A stretch of 64,000 nt of DNA from Pseudomonas sp. StFLB209 (GCF_000829415.1 NZ_AP014637.1:3365001-3429000), one strand, 5' to 3'. Positions 44,953 to 54,185 are shown, counted from the first letter of the stretch. Made by a program: numbers and translations. Notes: generated by a model from the sequence alone, not told the origin.

Positions 44953-45855
44953 TTATTGCTCAGTCAGCTTCCTGAACTGCTCCACGGAAGATATGGACTC
45001 ATGTGGCAGATCGTCGAACGATTGCCCCAACCACTTCTTCTGAAGCTCTGCCAATTTCCCAGTATCGCGAAGGTGGTTAACAAACCCGGTAAGGTATTCG
45101 AGGAGCTCTGTATTGCCTTTGGCGACCGGCCATGCGATGAAGCCTTTTCCGGAGGTGGCTTCGCCGACTGCGAAGACTTTAGGGCGTTCCTTGACGAGCA
45201 TGTTCGCTGGGACAATCGAGTTCACGACATAGTCCAGGCGACCATTTGCCAGATCCGCGTAGGCTTCGGGGTAGGATTGGTACTGGACAATCTTGCCCAG
45301 TGATCCGCCCATTGTTTTGAGCTTAGCGTCGAGCTGTGTCAGACGTGCGAGTTGTGCGCCACCGGCTTGAACACCTACAGTCAAACCCGAGAGGCTGGCA
45401 AGATCCTTGATGCGATCATCGTTCGCACGTTTGATGTAATGCGAGACCTCTGGGGCTACCGGAGCCACAAAGTCAAAAGCGCCCAGTCGCTCTTCAGTTA
45501 CGCCTGCGCCAGTAATTGCTCCGTCGTATTTGCCGGACGTGATGCCTGCGAGTAATCCTGTCCATGGCATGATGTCTTGTTTAACTTGAAATTTCGCATA
45601 CTTACGAAGCTCGACGATCACATCTTTGTGAAAACCGTCTGACTCGCCGTCTTTGATGAACTCAAAGGGGTAATAATTGTCCTCTGTTGCCACATTAAGG
45701 ACGCCTCTTGCCTCGACCTCTTTAAGCGTCGCCGCCTGACTGGCAGACGACGTAAACATGCTTGCACTCAAAATAACAACTGCTGCGCCCGCAGCCAGTA
45801 GGTTACCAGCACGTGACGCTAAAGTTTTTTTCGGCGCGTGATTTTTCAGATTCAT
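44953..45855 (-). CDS. Amino-acid ABC importer, periplasmic binding protein
   Basis: 300 residues with an N-terminal signal (around LLAAGAAVVILSASMFTSSASQ). SBP_bac_3 fold: ATLKEVEARGVLNVATEDNYYPFEFIKDGESDGFHKD, GITSGKYDGAITGAGVT, LANGRLDYVVNS. It is the first gene of the importer-dpaL-M20 operon. The ligand is probably an amino acid; the neighbouring enzymes suggest a diaminopropionate-like or N-acyl form. Confidence 0.9.
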   Translation of the reverse strand: MNLKNHAPKKTLASRAGNLLAAGAAVVILSASMFTSSASQAATLKEVEARGVLNVATEDNYYPFEFIKDGESDGFHKDVIVELRKYAKFQVKQDIMPWTGLLAGITSGKYDGAITGAGVTEERLGAFDFVAPVAPEVSHYIKRANDDRIKDLASLSGLTVGVQAGGAQLARLTQLDAKLKTMGGSLGKIVQYQSYPEAYADLANGRLDYVVNSIVPANMLVKERPKVFAVGEATSGKGFIAWPVAKGNTELLEYLTGFVNHLRDTGKLAELQKKWLGQSFDDLPHESISSVEQFRKLTEQ

Positions 45856-46182
45856 TGCATGATTCCCAGTTGAATGGTGGCGGGCAGTACCAAACTAAAA
45901 GCTGCGGCGTGTTTTGGGATCGCTTTGTTCATGCTTTCTCCATTTCTTATTGTTCTCTGCAGTTGGGAGCAGTCCATACCTGATCAGCAGGATGGGGTGA
46001 AATGATCCTACGGCTCCTGCTCCGCACGATTGGCCGAAAATTCCCTTCTGAAATGCATCAATGTTGCAAATTTGGCGTTTTGTTGCGTTGGCTGCCGTGT
46101 TCTCCACGTGAAAATGCTGTGTCGACGCAAGGAATCGCCAAAGCTGGTTTTTTTCTGCTGTAATGGCTGAGTCACGTGTGAG
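45856..46182. other. Divergent promoter region, ABC operon / Lrp gene
   Basis: Holds the promoters of the leftward importer operon and the rightward Lrp-type gene. No perfect palindrome stands out; an Lrp-type operator is expected but cannot be pinned by eye. Confidence 0.5.
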
Positions 46183-46656
46183 ATGAATCCCATGAACCTT
46201 GATAGCTACGACCGAAAAATCCTCAACCTCCTCCAGGTCAATAACCGTATTTCTCAGAGAGAGTTGGCGGAGGAGGTCAATCTTTCCCCGTCTGCCGTAA
46301 ACAGGCGGATTTCTGCGCTGGAGTCGGCGGGTGTCATCCAATTCAACGTCAGCATTGTTGATCCCGCGCTCGTAGGGCGACCCATCACTATCATTGTTGA
46401 AGTCAAGCTAGAGAATGAAAGGCTTGATCTTCTAGATGAAATCAAAAAACGTTTTGTGAGCTGCCCGCAGGTTCAGCAAGTTTATTACGTTACTGGTGAT
46501 TTTGACTTCTTGCTGGTGATGAATGTGCGGGATATGGGTGAGTACGAGCAACTCACTCGTGAGCTTTTCTTTTTCGGCAACATCAAGCAATTTAAAACCT
46601 TCGTTGCAATGCAAAACAATAAGCGCACGTTTGCAGTGCCCATCGAAAATCAATAA
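46183..46656 (+). CDS. Lrp/AsnC-family regulator (copy 1)
   Basis: 157 residues (a second ATG at 46192 is possible). N-terminal HTH: ISQRELAEEVNLSPSAVNRRI; C-terminal RAM domain with VEVKLENERLDLLDEIKKRF and VYYVTGDFDFLLVMNVRDM. Divergent from the ABC-dpaL-M20 operon, so that operon is the likely target, with a pathway amino acid as effector. Closely similar to copy 2 at 52770. Confidence 0.9.
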   Translation: MNPMNLDSYDRKILNLLQVNNRISQRELAEEVNLSPSAVNRRISALESAGVIQFNVSIVDPALVGRPITIIVEVKLENERLDLLDEIKKRFVSCPQVQQVYYVTGDFDFLLVMNVRDMGEYEQLTRELFFFGNIKQFKTFVAMQNNKRTFAVPIENQ

Positions 46657-47028
46657 CCGAAAGCGGAGGCTGGGGCTGTGGCCCCGCTACCTTGCTGCTC
46701 CCATCCACTAAAACCACGAGATACAAGCGTTAGGCGTCCGAGAAAGTAACACTCCACTTCCGCTATAGCTGCGCCTGGGCATCAAATTCTCAATTCTCGC
46801 TATGATGCTTAAGCACGGATGCGAGGCTGTTACCTGGAAATCGAACTAAACGTGTGCATACGCCACCGTTATCGCACCACAATAGTGAATGTAGAGGGGT
46901 TGTTCAGGAAATATCAACAAGCACTGAAAAACGATGGTTTGCGGTAACACTTATACCAGTGCTGAAATCGACATCGATTCGAATCGTGCTCATGTGGTTA
47001 CCAACCTAGACTACAGGAAGTGCCTGTT
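46657..47028. other. Intergenic region before the MFS gene
   Basis: Contains a hairpin GGGGC-TGTG-GCCCC at 46672-46685, 16 bases after the Lrp stop (possible terminator, no T-tract), and an AT-rich stretch upstream of the MFS start that must carry its promoter. No other structure or gene seen. Confidence 0.5.
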
Positions 47029-48354
47029 ATGAACGCACCCGTGATCTCCCCTGGCCTCAGTCCAGAGCTTTCTAGAAAAATAATCTGGCGGCTTGCTCCC
47101 CTTCTTATGTTGATGTACGTGATCAACCAGTTGGATCGAGCCAACGTTGGCTACGCATCGCTTACCATGAACCAGGAAATTGGTATCACGATGGCCCAGT
47201 ACGGCTTGGGTACAAGTCTGTTCTTCCTGGGCTACATCCTGTTCGAAGTCCCCAGCAACCTTTGTCTTCATCGATTCGGCGCCCGGATGTGGATGATGCG
47301 CATCATGGTGACTTGGGGGCTAATCAGCGCCGCGTCATGTCTGATTACCAACGCTACATGGCTGTATATCGCGCGGTTTGCGCTGGGCGTAGCCGAGGCA
47401 GGCTTTTTCCCTGGCGTGGTTTATTTCCTGACGCTGTGGCTGCCTACTCGCGACAGGGTCTGGTTGATGTCGTTGTTTGTCATGGCAATCCCGATCACTG
47501 GAATGCTGGGCGCGCCCATTTCAACGTTCATCATGCAGAACCTGTCTCTTTTCGGAATGAGCGGCTGGAGGAGCATGATCCTGCTGGAAGCGCTTCCGGC
47601 GATCATTATGGGCTTCGTCGTCTTCATCTATCTCCCAGATAATCCCGGCAAAGCCAAGTGGCTAACCACTGTGGAGAAGGACGAGGTCTCTGAAGCGTTG
47701 GCGCAGGAGCGCAAAGATGTACCGGGTGCGGTTAACGCCAGTGTCACCGACGTTCTGCGCAACATCAAAGTCTGGGCGTTAGGGCTTGTCTACTTTGGCA
47801 TCAACGCTACGATCATCAGTCTCCTTTATTTCTTGCCGCAAGTGGTCAAGGGTTTCGAGGCCAGCTTTAACGTCAAGTACAGCGTATTTGAGGTTGGGCA
47901 GATCACCGCCATTCCCTTCACGGCGTCGATCATTGCGATGTGCTTCTACGGTCGCTACGTGCGTAGTCGTCCTTTCACGGTCGCCTTCGTTTCCATTCCG
48001 ATGGTCATCAGTGCGATCTCGTTAGCCAGCGCGCTCTACATGAGCTCACCTATACAGACCATGATCGCCTTCTCCATTGGTGCCACGGGATGTTTCTGCA
48101 GCATCAGCACGTTTTGGCAATTGCCTTCCCGGCTACTGAGTGATCGGGGAGCTGCAGCCGGCATCGCTCTTATTACCAGCGTTGGCGTGGCGTCGGGCAT
48201 GTTTGTGGGATGGTTCATCGGTGCTGTGAAAGACGCCACGGGCTCTTACAACCTGGCGATGCTGGTAGTAGCAGGTTTCATGACACTGAGCGCCATCCTT
48301 GTCGCAAGCCTTGAAGCGCAACGCCGAGTTGCGCTGACAACCATAAAAAACTAA
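47029..48354 (+). CDS. MFS transporter (anion:cation symporter-like)
   Basis: 441 residues from the ATG at 47029 (AGGAAG nine bases upstream; the GTG at 47020 is less likely). Twelve hydrophobic segments; family segments INQLDRANVGYASLTMN, SLFFLGYILFEVPSNL, RFALGVAEAGFFPGVVYFLTLWLP. This is the ACS group, which imports organic acids such as tartrate, phthalate or 4-hydroxyphenylacetate with protons. It is followed after 53 bases by a class II aldolase-family gene, a pairing that suggests carboxylate uptake and cleavage. Confidence 0.88.
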   Translation: MNAPVISPGLSPELSRKIIWRLAPLLMLMYVINQLDRANVGYASLTMNQEIGITMAQYGLGTSLFFLGYILFEVPSNLCLHRFGARMWMMRIMVTWGLISAASCLITNATWLYIARFALGVAEAGFFPGVVYFLTLWLPTRDRVWLMSLFVMAIPITGMLGAPISTFIMQNLSLFGMSGWRSMILLEALPAIIMGFVVFIYLPDNPGKAKWLTTVEKDEVSEALAQERKDVPGAVNASVTDVLRNIKVWALGLVYFGINATIISLLYFLPQVVKGFEASFNVKYSVFEVGQITAIPFTASIIAMCFYGRYVRSRPFTVAFVSIPMVISAISLASALYMSSPIQTMIAFSIGATGCFCSISTFWQLPSRLLSDRGAAAGIALITSVGVASGMFVGWFIGAVKDATGSYNLAMLVVAGFMTLSAILVASLEAQRRVALTTIKN

Positions 48355-48407
48355 GTCCGCTATTGAGACACGCGGTGCCGTGCGCCGCGCTGCCATGAGG
48401 TATCAAC

Positions 48408-49181
48408 GTGACCAGCCAAGCCGATATGTACATTCCCAAACCTCTGGGCGGTTCTCTGCCAGTCCCAGAGGCGTTCACCAACGCTTCCCAGGAGAGAGAG
48501 CATCGCAAACGAAGTCTTGCTGCGGCTTTCCGTGTGTTCGGCAAACTCGGCCTCGCTGAAGGGATCGCTGGCCATATCACCGTTCGCGACCCAGAGTTCC
48601 ACGATCACCTATGGGTCAATCCGTATGCCGTTCACTTCTCGAAAATCAGGCCTGAAGACCTCATCCGCATTACTGAGGCTGGAGAGGTCGTGGAAGGTGA
48701 GGGGCCGGTAAACGCAGCAGCAGTTGCGATTCATTGCGGGATACACCGAACCAATCCCTCGGTTATCGCTGCCGTACACACGCACTCAGTCTATGGCCGT
48801 GCGTTCTCTACACTGCACCAACCGCTGCTTCCGCTAAACCAAGAGGCTTGTGTCTACTTCGAGAACCAAGTGCTGTTCAGCGGAGACGTGGTCGTTTTAT
48901 CCGGAGATGAAGGCGAGCGTATTGGTCGAGCGTTGGGTAGCAGCAAAAGCGTAATCATGCTTAACCATGGACTGCTGACCGTCGGCAATTCCGTCGAAGC
49001 TGCGGCTTATCGATTTATCGCAATGGAGCGATGCTGCCAAATCCAGTTGCTGGCGCAGGCCGCTGGCGAGGTGCGAGCCCTGCCGGATGAGGAAGCTCGG
49101 CTGGTCAAAGCCCAGATCGGTTCCGACTATGTCGCATGGTTGGGCTTCAGAGGGTTGATGTCCGCGCACCTGGATGATTAA
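48408..49181 (+). CDS. Class II aldolase/adducin-family protein
   Basis: 257 residues using GTG at 48408 (GAGG upstream). Zinc-binding pattern of class II aldolases: EGIAGHITVRDP, VAAVHTHSVYGRAFS, MLNHGLLTVG. Members include fuculose-phosphate aldolase and decarboxylase-like enzymes; the substrate is not set. It shares an operon with the MFS transporter. The stop overlaps the converging LysR gene by 4 bases. Confidence 0.85.
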   Translation: MTSQADMYIPKPLGGSLPVPEAFTNASQEREHRKRSLAAAFRVFGKLGLAEGIAGHITVRDPEFHDHLWVNPYAVHFSKIRPEDLIRITEAGEVVEGEGPVNAAAVAIHCGIHRTNPSVIAAVHTHSVYGRAFSTLHQPLLPLNQEACVYFENQVLFSGDVVVLSGDEGERIGRALGSSKSVIMLNHGLLTVGNSVEAAAYRFIAMERCCQIQLLAQAAGEVRALPDEEARLVKAQIGSDYVAWLGFRGLMSAHLDD

Positions 49182-50107
49182 CCCCGCATGCGGTGCTCGG
49201 CAGATTCCCGCTGGTAGCTGTCGACTGTCTCAATGAGCCATTGTTCAAAGAGCTTAAACGAAGGGTTCAGCGCGGTATGGTCGGGGTACGCGCAATAGAT
49301 GAAGTCTGGGTTGGGGAGAGTGGTTGGATGTGCCTGGATCAAGCGTCCTTGGGCAAGCTCTCTCCATATAAGCGAGCGAGGCAACAATGCTACGCCCAGC
49401 GACTCCAAGGCAGCGTTGATCGCCATGACGTACATCTCAAAACGGTGGTTGGCCGCTGGTACCTCGCCGGAGTGATGAAGTCCTGCGGTAAGGCTCCAGT
49501 CACGCCAGGCATTGGGAATGTCCCTGAGGCTGATACGTGGTAACTGATCTATCTGCTCAAGTGAAAGCGCTTTGCGCCCCTCCATGAGAGCCGGAGAACA
49601 CACCATCAAGAGGTCGTCGTCATTGAGCAAACAACGCCCCTGCATCCCTGGCCAGAGTGACCGACCGAAGTAAAGCGCAGCATCGAAGTTTGAGTCGTTG
49701 AAGAAAATGGGTTGGTCACGGCCAATCAGATGGAGATGGATGTGCGGATATTGACGGTAAAACCCGTGAAGTTTCGGTATCAGCCACTGCGCGCTGAAGC
49801 TGACGCCAATGGCAATGTCCAGGATGGTTTCGCGGCTCTGGCGAACCAGTTCCATGGTGTCTCGACGAATTTGCTCAAGGTGGATGCGGATTCTCACCGC
49901 GTAACGAGCACCCGCCTCGGTGAGAAGTACCCGCTGGCGCTCTCGCCGAAACAATGTCACCGCCAGCAACGCTTCGAGCTCGTTGATGCTCCTGCTGATG
50001 GCGCCGGTGCTGAGCGACAGCTCATCCGCCGCTTTCGCAAAACTTTGATGTCGAGCCGCAGCTTCGAATGCCTGGAGTGCACCCAGGCTCGGGATCCCGT
50101 TACGCAC
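49178..50107 (-). CDS. LysR-family regulator (GcvA-like)
   Basis: 309 residues with a GTG start at 50107 (AAGG upstream). HTH: LGALQAFEAAARHQSFAKAADELSLSTGAISRSINELE, then a substrate-binding domain. The N-terminal wording is of the GcvA subgroup. Divergent from the M20 hydrolase at 50207 across 99 bases, so that gene is its likely target. Confidence 0.88.
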   Translation of the reverse strand: MRNGIPSLGALQAFEAAARHQSFAKAADELSLSTGAISRSINELEALLAVTLFRRERQRVLLTEAGARYAVRIRIHLEQIRRDTMELVRQSRETILDIAIGVSFSAQWLIPKLHGFYRQYPHIHLHLIGRDQPIFFNDSNFDAALYFGRSLWPGMQGRCLLNDDDLLMVCSPALMEGRKALSLEQIDQLPRISLRDIPNAWRDWSLTAGLHHSGEVPAANHRFEMYVMAINAALESLGVALLPRSLIWRELAQGRLIQAHPTTLPNPDFIYCAYPDHTALNPSFKLFEQWLIETVDSYQRESAEHRMRG

Positions 50108-50206
50108 ACAATGACCTTAGTGATTTCGTTATTTCTATTTAAGCCCAGACAAGTGGTGCCCGAAACGTCATCGCCCACCTGCGTCAACATCTGAAGGAAT
50201 TTGAGC

Positions 50207-51376
50207 ATGTCTTCATACCATGACTTTCCGTCCACGTCTCTGATCACCGATGCATGCGGCTGGCGCAAAGATCTCCACGCTCATCCTGAACTGGGTTACC
50301 AGGAACACCGTACCAGCGGCAAAATCGCCGAGCACTTGGAAAGCTTTGGATTGCAGGTGCATCGCAATATTGGTGGTACGGGCATCGTCGCTACCCTTGA
50401 CCGAGGCCAAGGGCCCTTCATTGGGCTTCGAGCCGACATGGATGCCCTGCCGATGCAGGAGAAAAGTGAGCACTCTCATCGATCAGTCAATGAGGGGTGC
50501 ATGCATGCCTGCGGGCACGACGGGCATACCACCATCCTCTTGGCGACCGCAAAGCACCTCTATGATGACCGAGATTTTCAGGGGCGTGTTCATTTCATAT
50601 TTCAGCCTGCTGAAGAGACCGGCGCCGGCGCCCGGAAGATGATCGAGGATGGTCTATTTGCAAGGTTTCCCATGGACGCGGTGTATGGACTTCACAATTG
50701 GCCGGGGCTCTCACAAGGCATGGTCGCGGTAAATCCTGGGGCGATGATGGCATCGCAAGATACGTTTGAAATTTGCATTCAAGGATCCGGTGCGCACGCG
50801 GCGATGCCAGAACGGGGTAATGATCCGGTGGTGATCGCAACCCAGCTTGTTTCAGCACTTCAGACCATCGTTTCCCGGCAGATCTCGCCACTGGACTCAG
50901 CTGTTTTAAGCGTCACCATGATCGAGGCCGGGACTGCATACAACGTGATTCCCCATACGGCTACCATCCGTGGCACCGTGCGTTGTCTTGATCAGGCTGT
51001 GCGTCTGTTCATCCAGGATAAGATCACCACAATGGCTCAAACACTGCCGACCGCTTTCGGCGCGTCTGGAACTGTGGAGTACCGTGAGGGATACCCTGTT
51101 ACACAGAATGATCCGCAGTGCGCTGAGCATGTCCGTGAGATTGCAAACACCATCCTCGGGGAAGAAAGCGTGAGCTGGGACTGCCGTGCCTCGATGGCCT
51201 CCGAGGATTTCGCCTACATGTTGCAGGTTACTCCGGGAGCTTATTTTTGGTTGGGTGCTGATGGGCATACGGACTCTAAGCCCCTTCACCACCCAAATTA
51301 CGACTTCAACGATGCACTGATCCCTGTTGGCGTGAGGCTTTTCGCAGGGATCGCCAAATCGTATCAATCCAAGTGA
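50207..51376 (+). CDS. M20-family amidohydrolase (second copy)
   Basis: 389 residues from the ATG at 50207 (AAGGAA upstream; the TTG at 50201 is unlikely). Metal set HACGHDGHTTI, PAEETGAGARKM, GLHNWPG; HAAMPERGNDPV and a C-terminal SEDFAYM. Closely related to the enzyme at 40234-41400, though Gln/Thr replacements near EETG differ. Probably removes an acyl group from an amino acid. Divergent from the LysR gene. Confidence 0.87.
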   Translation: MSSYHDFPSTSLITDACGWRKDLHAHPELGYQEHRTSGKIAEHLESFGLQVHRNIGGTGIVATLDRGQGPFIGLRADMDALPMQEKSEHSHRSVNEGCMHACGHDGHTTILLATAKHLYDDRDFQGRVHFIFQPAEETGAGARKMIEDGLFARFPMDAVYGLHNWPGLSQGMVAVNPGAMMASQDTFEICIQGSGAHAAMPERGNDPVVIATQLVSALQTIVSRQISPLDSAVLSVTMIEAGTAYNVIPHTATIRGTVRCLDQAVRLFIQDKITTMAQTLPTAFGASGTVEYREGYPVTQNDPQCAEHVREIANTILGEESVSWDCRASMASEDFAYMLQVTPGAYFWLGADGHTDSKPLHHPNYDFNDALIPVGVRLFAGIAKSYQSK

Positions 51377-51440
51377 GCGGATGATCTACCAATCACGGCC
51401 CGTTCATTTGGACGCTGCTGCGCCTTGATCGCCAGCCTGA

Positions 51441-51461
51441 CTGGCACCTTTCTGGTGCCAG
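51441..51461. terminator. Hairpin between convergent M20 and DMT genes
   Basis: CTGGCACC-TTTCT-GGTGCCAG: perfect 8-bp stem and 5-base loop, between two converging stops. No T-tract. Confidence 0.6.
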
Positions 51462-51515
51462 CGGAGCAATACCAGCCATGAAACAGGTTCACTATCAGGA
51501 CGAGGGTCTCTGAGC

Positions 51516-52448
51516 TCACGCACTCGGCGGAATGGTCTCGTTTAAACGGCGGTGGCGAACAGTGTTTCTGATGGATAAGACGCCTTCCAGACACAAGGCC
51601 AGGACTGCTGCGCCTATGGCTAAGTAGGTCGGCCACTGAGTTGGCTTGATCACTTCGCCCAACAACAGGGACGCGCATACCATCAGGATGGGTTCGACGT
51701 AAGTCAGCAGACCGTATAGCGAAAGATTCAGCCTTGGAGCCGAAAGGGCTGAGAGTGAGAGAGCGGTTGCACTGATCGCACCAAGGCCGACGATCAGCAG
51801 TGGTAGGCGAGCATCGCCGTCCCAACTGCCAAGAAATGAACCGTGCGTGATGAAATAGAGGCTGACCGGCAGGGTCAGGCCCAAGTCGAACCAAAGTCCG
51901 CCAAGATTATTCGTACCAATCAGCCTACGCCACACGTAATACATCGGGTAACCCGCGCATACCGCAAACGCGGGCCAAGCGATCTCCTTGGCAACCACCA
52001 GTTCGTTGAGCACTCCTAATGCCGCGAGCGCACACGCCAACAATTGAAAGCGGGAAAGCTTGTCCTTGAAGACCACACGCCCCACTACCGCAGTGGTGAT
52101 CGGGAGCAAGAAATACCCAAGCGAAACATCGAGAGCGTGACCGTTAACCGGGGCCCACATGAATAGCCAAAGCTGTGCGTTCAATAGCGCCGAAGAGAGC
52201 ACCCGCTTTGCCCAAAACCAACGTTCCCGACGGAGCCGTGAAAGTATCGTCTTCACCTCGCCCCAGTGACCTGTTGTGATCACCAGTACCGTTAAGCACG
52301 GCAGAGTCAGCAGCGTTCGCCAACCATAAATCTCTTCTGCATCCATCGCGGTCAGCAGGCTCGTATATCCATACATGACGGCGAACAGCACCGAAGCAAG
52401 CACGTTGTAAACCACGCCAAGGGCTGTTTTACCGTTAGTGTTAGACAT
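51516..52448 (-). CDS. EamA-family transporter, RarD type
   Basis: 310 residues with ten hydrophobic segments. RarD-like wording: GVVYNVLASVLFAVMYGYTSLL, WAPVNGHALDVSLGYFLLPI, GYPMYYVWRRL. Exporter of unknown substrate; in an amino-acid island an amino-acid exporter is plausible. Divergent from the second Lrp-type gene. Confidence 0.85.
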   Translation of the reverse strand: MSNTNGKTALGVVYNVLASVLFAVMYGYTSLLTAMDAEEIYGWRTLLTLPCLTVLVITTGHWGEVKTILSRLRRERWFWAKRVLSSALLNAQLWLFMWAPVNGHALDVSLGYFLLPITTAVVGRVVFKDKLSRFQLLACALAALGVLNELVVAKEIAWPAFAVCAGYPMYYVWRRLIGTNNLGGLWFDLGLTLPVSLYFITHGSFLGSWDGDARLPLLIVGLGAISATALSLSALSAPRLNLSLYGLLTYVEPILMVCASLLLGEVIKPTQWPTYLAIGAAVLALCLEGVLSIRNTVRHRRLNETIPPSA

Positions 52449-52769
52449 CTTTTTTTTCGCCGTAGGTTTAGCCCTCTACATCTAGGGCCACGGTTCGAGG
52501 TGGTGGGAGCAACATGTGTCGCCTGCTGACCTTCGGGTCACGGGCTGACACAGCCAATACCAAAGGCCGAGGTAGCTCGTGGCCAAAAAACCATTTGGGT
52601 ATGGATAGTCCGACTGACTGAGATTTTGAATGAGCACGCTACGTTGCTCACGGTGACGCTGGATAAATTATATTTCGGATAAATAGTTTTTTTGCTTAAT
52701 CTCAGCCTTTTAATGAAATATTATTGAGAAAAATTCTCGTTTCATGATGTTTTTTTTCAGAGGGCGCTA
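52449..52769. other. Divergent promoter region, RarD-type / Lrp copy 2
   Basis: AT-rich near 52660-52760 and holding both promoters. The 52500-52600 half is G+C-richer with no clear operator. Nothing else seen. Confidence 0.5.
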
Positions 52770-53243
52770 ATGAACCTTGATCATTTTGATGTAGCAATTC
52801 TAGAAGCCGTTCAGGAGGACGCCTCCATCTCGCAGCAAGATTTGGGCGCGCGGGTCAACCTGTCTCCTGCTGCCGTCAATCGTCGCTTGAAAAGACTGAA
52901 CACTGAGGGCGTGATCCGGCAGACCGTGGCGGTGTTGGATCCGGCCAGTCTGGGTTACAGACTGACCGTGGTGACCGAGATAGAAGTTGAAAACGAGCGA
53001 TTGGATCTTCTCGATGAAATGAAGCGGGCATTCTTGGCCTGTCCACAGGTACAGCAATGCTACTACGTCGCCGGCGAATGCGACTTCGTCCTGATTATGT
53101 CGGTCAGGGACATGGAGCAATATACAGAGCTGACCAAGGCGCTCTTCTTTGAAAGCAATAACGTCAAGCGATTCAAGACAATGGTTTCAATGAAGAATGT
53201 GAAAGTTGGGCTGAGTGTTCCGACCCAAGTCGAGGAGCCTTAA
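52770..53243 (+). CDS. Lrp/AsnC-family regulator (copy 2)
   Basis: 157 residues with GAGGG upstream. HTH ISQQDLGARVNLSPAAVNRRLKRL; RAM domain TEIEVENERLDLLDEMKRAF and CYYVAGECDFVLIMSVRDMEQYTELTKALFF. It is a paralogue of copy 1 (46183) in length, HTH and ligand domain. Divergent from the RarD-type exporter, its likely target. Confidence 0.9.
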   Translation: MNLDHFDVAILEAVQEDASISQQDLGARVNLSPAAVNRRLKRLNTEGVIRQTVAVLDPASLGYRLTVVTEIEVENERLDLLDEMKRAFLACPQVQQCYYVAGECDFVLIMSVRDMEQYTELTKALFFESNNVKRFKTMVSMKNVKVGLSVPTQVEEP

Positions 53244-53437
53244 AGCTGGTACAGCTGGTTGTTCAACTCCCTTGTAGGTGGCCATTCGGCTTCGTTTGGC
53301 ATCTATGTTTTATGGCTTCACTTCACTGTTCATCGATGCGTCAGAAAGATCCTCCTGGCCTGTACGAAACTTCTGAATTTTCTCCCTCGTGTTGTCTACC
53401 CGATTTCCCAGGCATAACGTGCGGCTTCGCTGTTTGA

Positions 53438-53587
53438 GTGACCGGTTTTAGCGAGCCGGAAAAAGGAGTGTTTGAGTGCCACCGACCGTCTCAGGCAACT
53501 GTCTGCTTGAGGCATGCTCCATGGCGGCTGTGTGCCGGAGACCTATGGTCTGCCGGTGGACTCCTTAGCCGGTTCGCTAACCGTCAC
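53438..53587 (+). ncRNA. Large structured leader upstream of the Bro-N gene
   Basis: Within the 408-base gap before the Bro gene. Outer stem 53438-53459 pairs with 53569-53587 almost throughout (GTGAC/GTCAC, then TTAGCGAGCCGG with CCGGTTCGCTAA). Inside it AAGGAGT (53463-53469)/ACTCCTT (53560-53566), CCACCG (53479-53484)/CGGTGG (53554-53559), and hairpins CTCAGGCA/TGCTTGAG (53490-53511) and GGCATG/TGTGCC (53511-53536). An alternative hairpin CCGGAGACC-TAT-GGTCTGCCGG (53535-53556) excludes the CCACCG stem, a possible switch. It ends 64 bases before the Bro start. Not matched by me to a known RNA family. Confidence 0.6.
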
Positions 53588-53651
53588 ACAGTCGCCACCT
53601 TTCATGTTTAGCGACGTGAGGATGTGGCTTTATGCCTAAGGAGCTCTATCA

Positions 53652-54185
53652 ATGGAAAGTTTTTTATCACTTGCCCCTACCCACGACGCTTTCGAACCTG
53701 TCGTCTTCATCCGCCACCAGCGCACCCTGCGCGCCGTAGTCCAACACGGCCAGGCCTGGTTCCCACTGTCTGACCTGGCCCGCCTGATGGGCCGATCCCT
53801 GACCGAGCGCTGTACCCAGAAACTCGATTCTGACCAGTACCGCACTGTCTGGCTGCTGACCAAGGGCAATTGGGAAGAGTGTCTGCTGATCAGCGAGTCC
53901 GGTGCCTTCGCTTTGCTGGTCTATCACTATGTCCCCGAGAACCGTGCACTGCGCCGCTGGCTGGCCCAGGAAGTCCTGCCGGCTCTGGACGGTTATGTTG
54001 CCGAGTCGCGGGCTGACAGGCCGGTTATGGCGGATATGCACTGGAAGGGCGGTGTGCTCAGAACACTGCACTGGCACTCGGAGTTGTGGGTCAAGATGCG
54101 CGATCTGCCGGAGCTGGTACAGATTCAACACAAGCGAGTACGAGCGTCGTTGTGGCCGCGCTGGATGACTGGCTGGTTTGGTTAG
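53652..54185 (+). CDS. Bro-N domain protein (phage antirepressor-like)
   Basis: 177 residues with AAGGAG upstream. Bro-N domain: EPVVFIRHQRTLRAVVQHGQAWFPLSDLARLMG, VWLLTKGNWEECLLISESGAFALLVYHYVPENRALRRWLAQEVLPALDGY. The C-terminal half is short (ends RASLWPRWMTGWFG). Such proteins are phage-type DNA-binding antirepressors, but here there is no other phage gene. The gene sits between a structured leader and tRNA-Gly, and its 3' end is repeated at 36.3 kb. Confidence 0.85.
   Translation: MESFLSLAPTHDAFEPVVFIRHQRTLRAVVQHGQAWFPLSDLARLMGRSLTERCTQKLDSDQYRTVWLLTKGNWEECLLISESGAFALLVYHYVPENRALRRWLAQEVLPALDGYVAESRADRPVMADMHWKGGVLRTLHWHSELWVKMRDLPELVQIQHKRVRASLWPRWMTGWFG

Noticed and set aside
53652..54185. 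Prophage at the Bro gene
   Set aside because: No integrase, structural or lysis genes nearby; a single antirepressor-type gene only.
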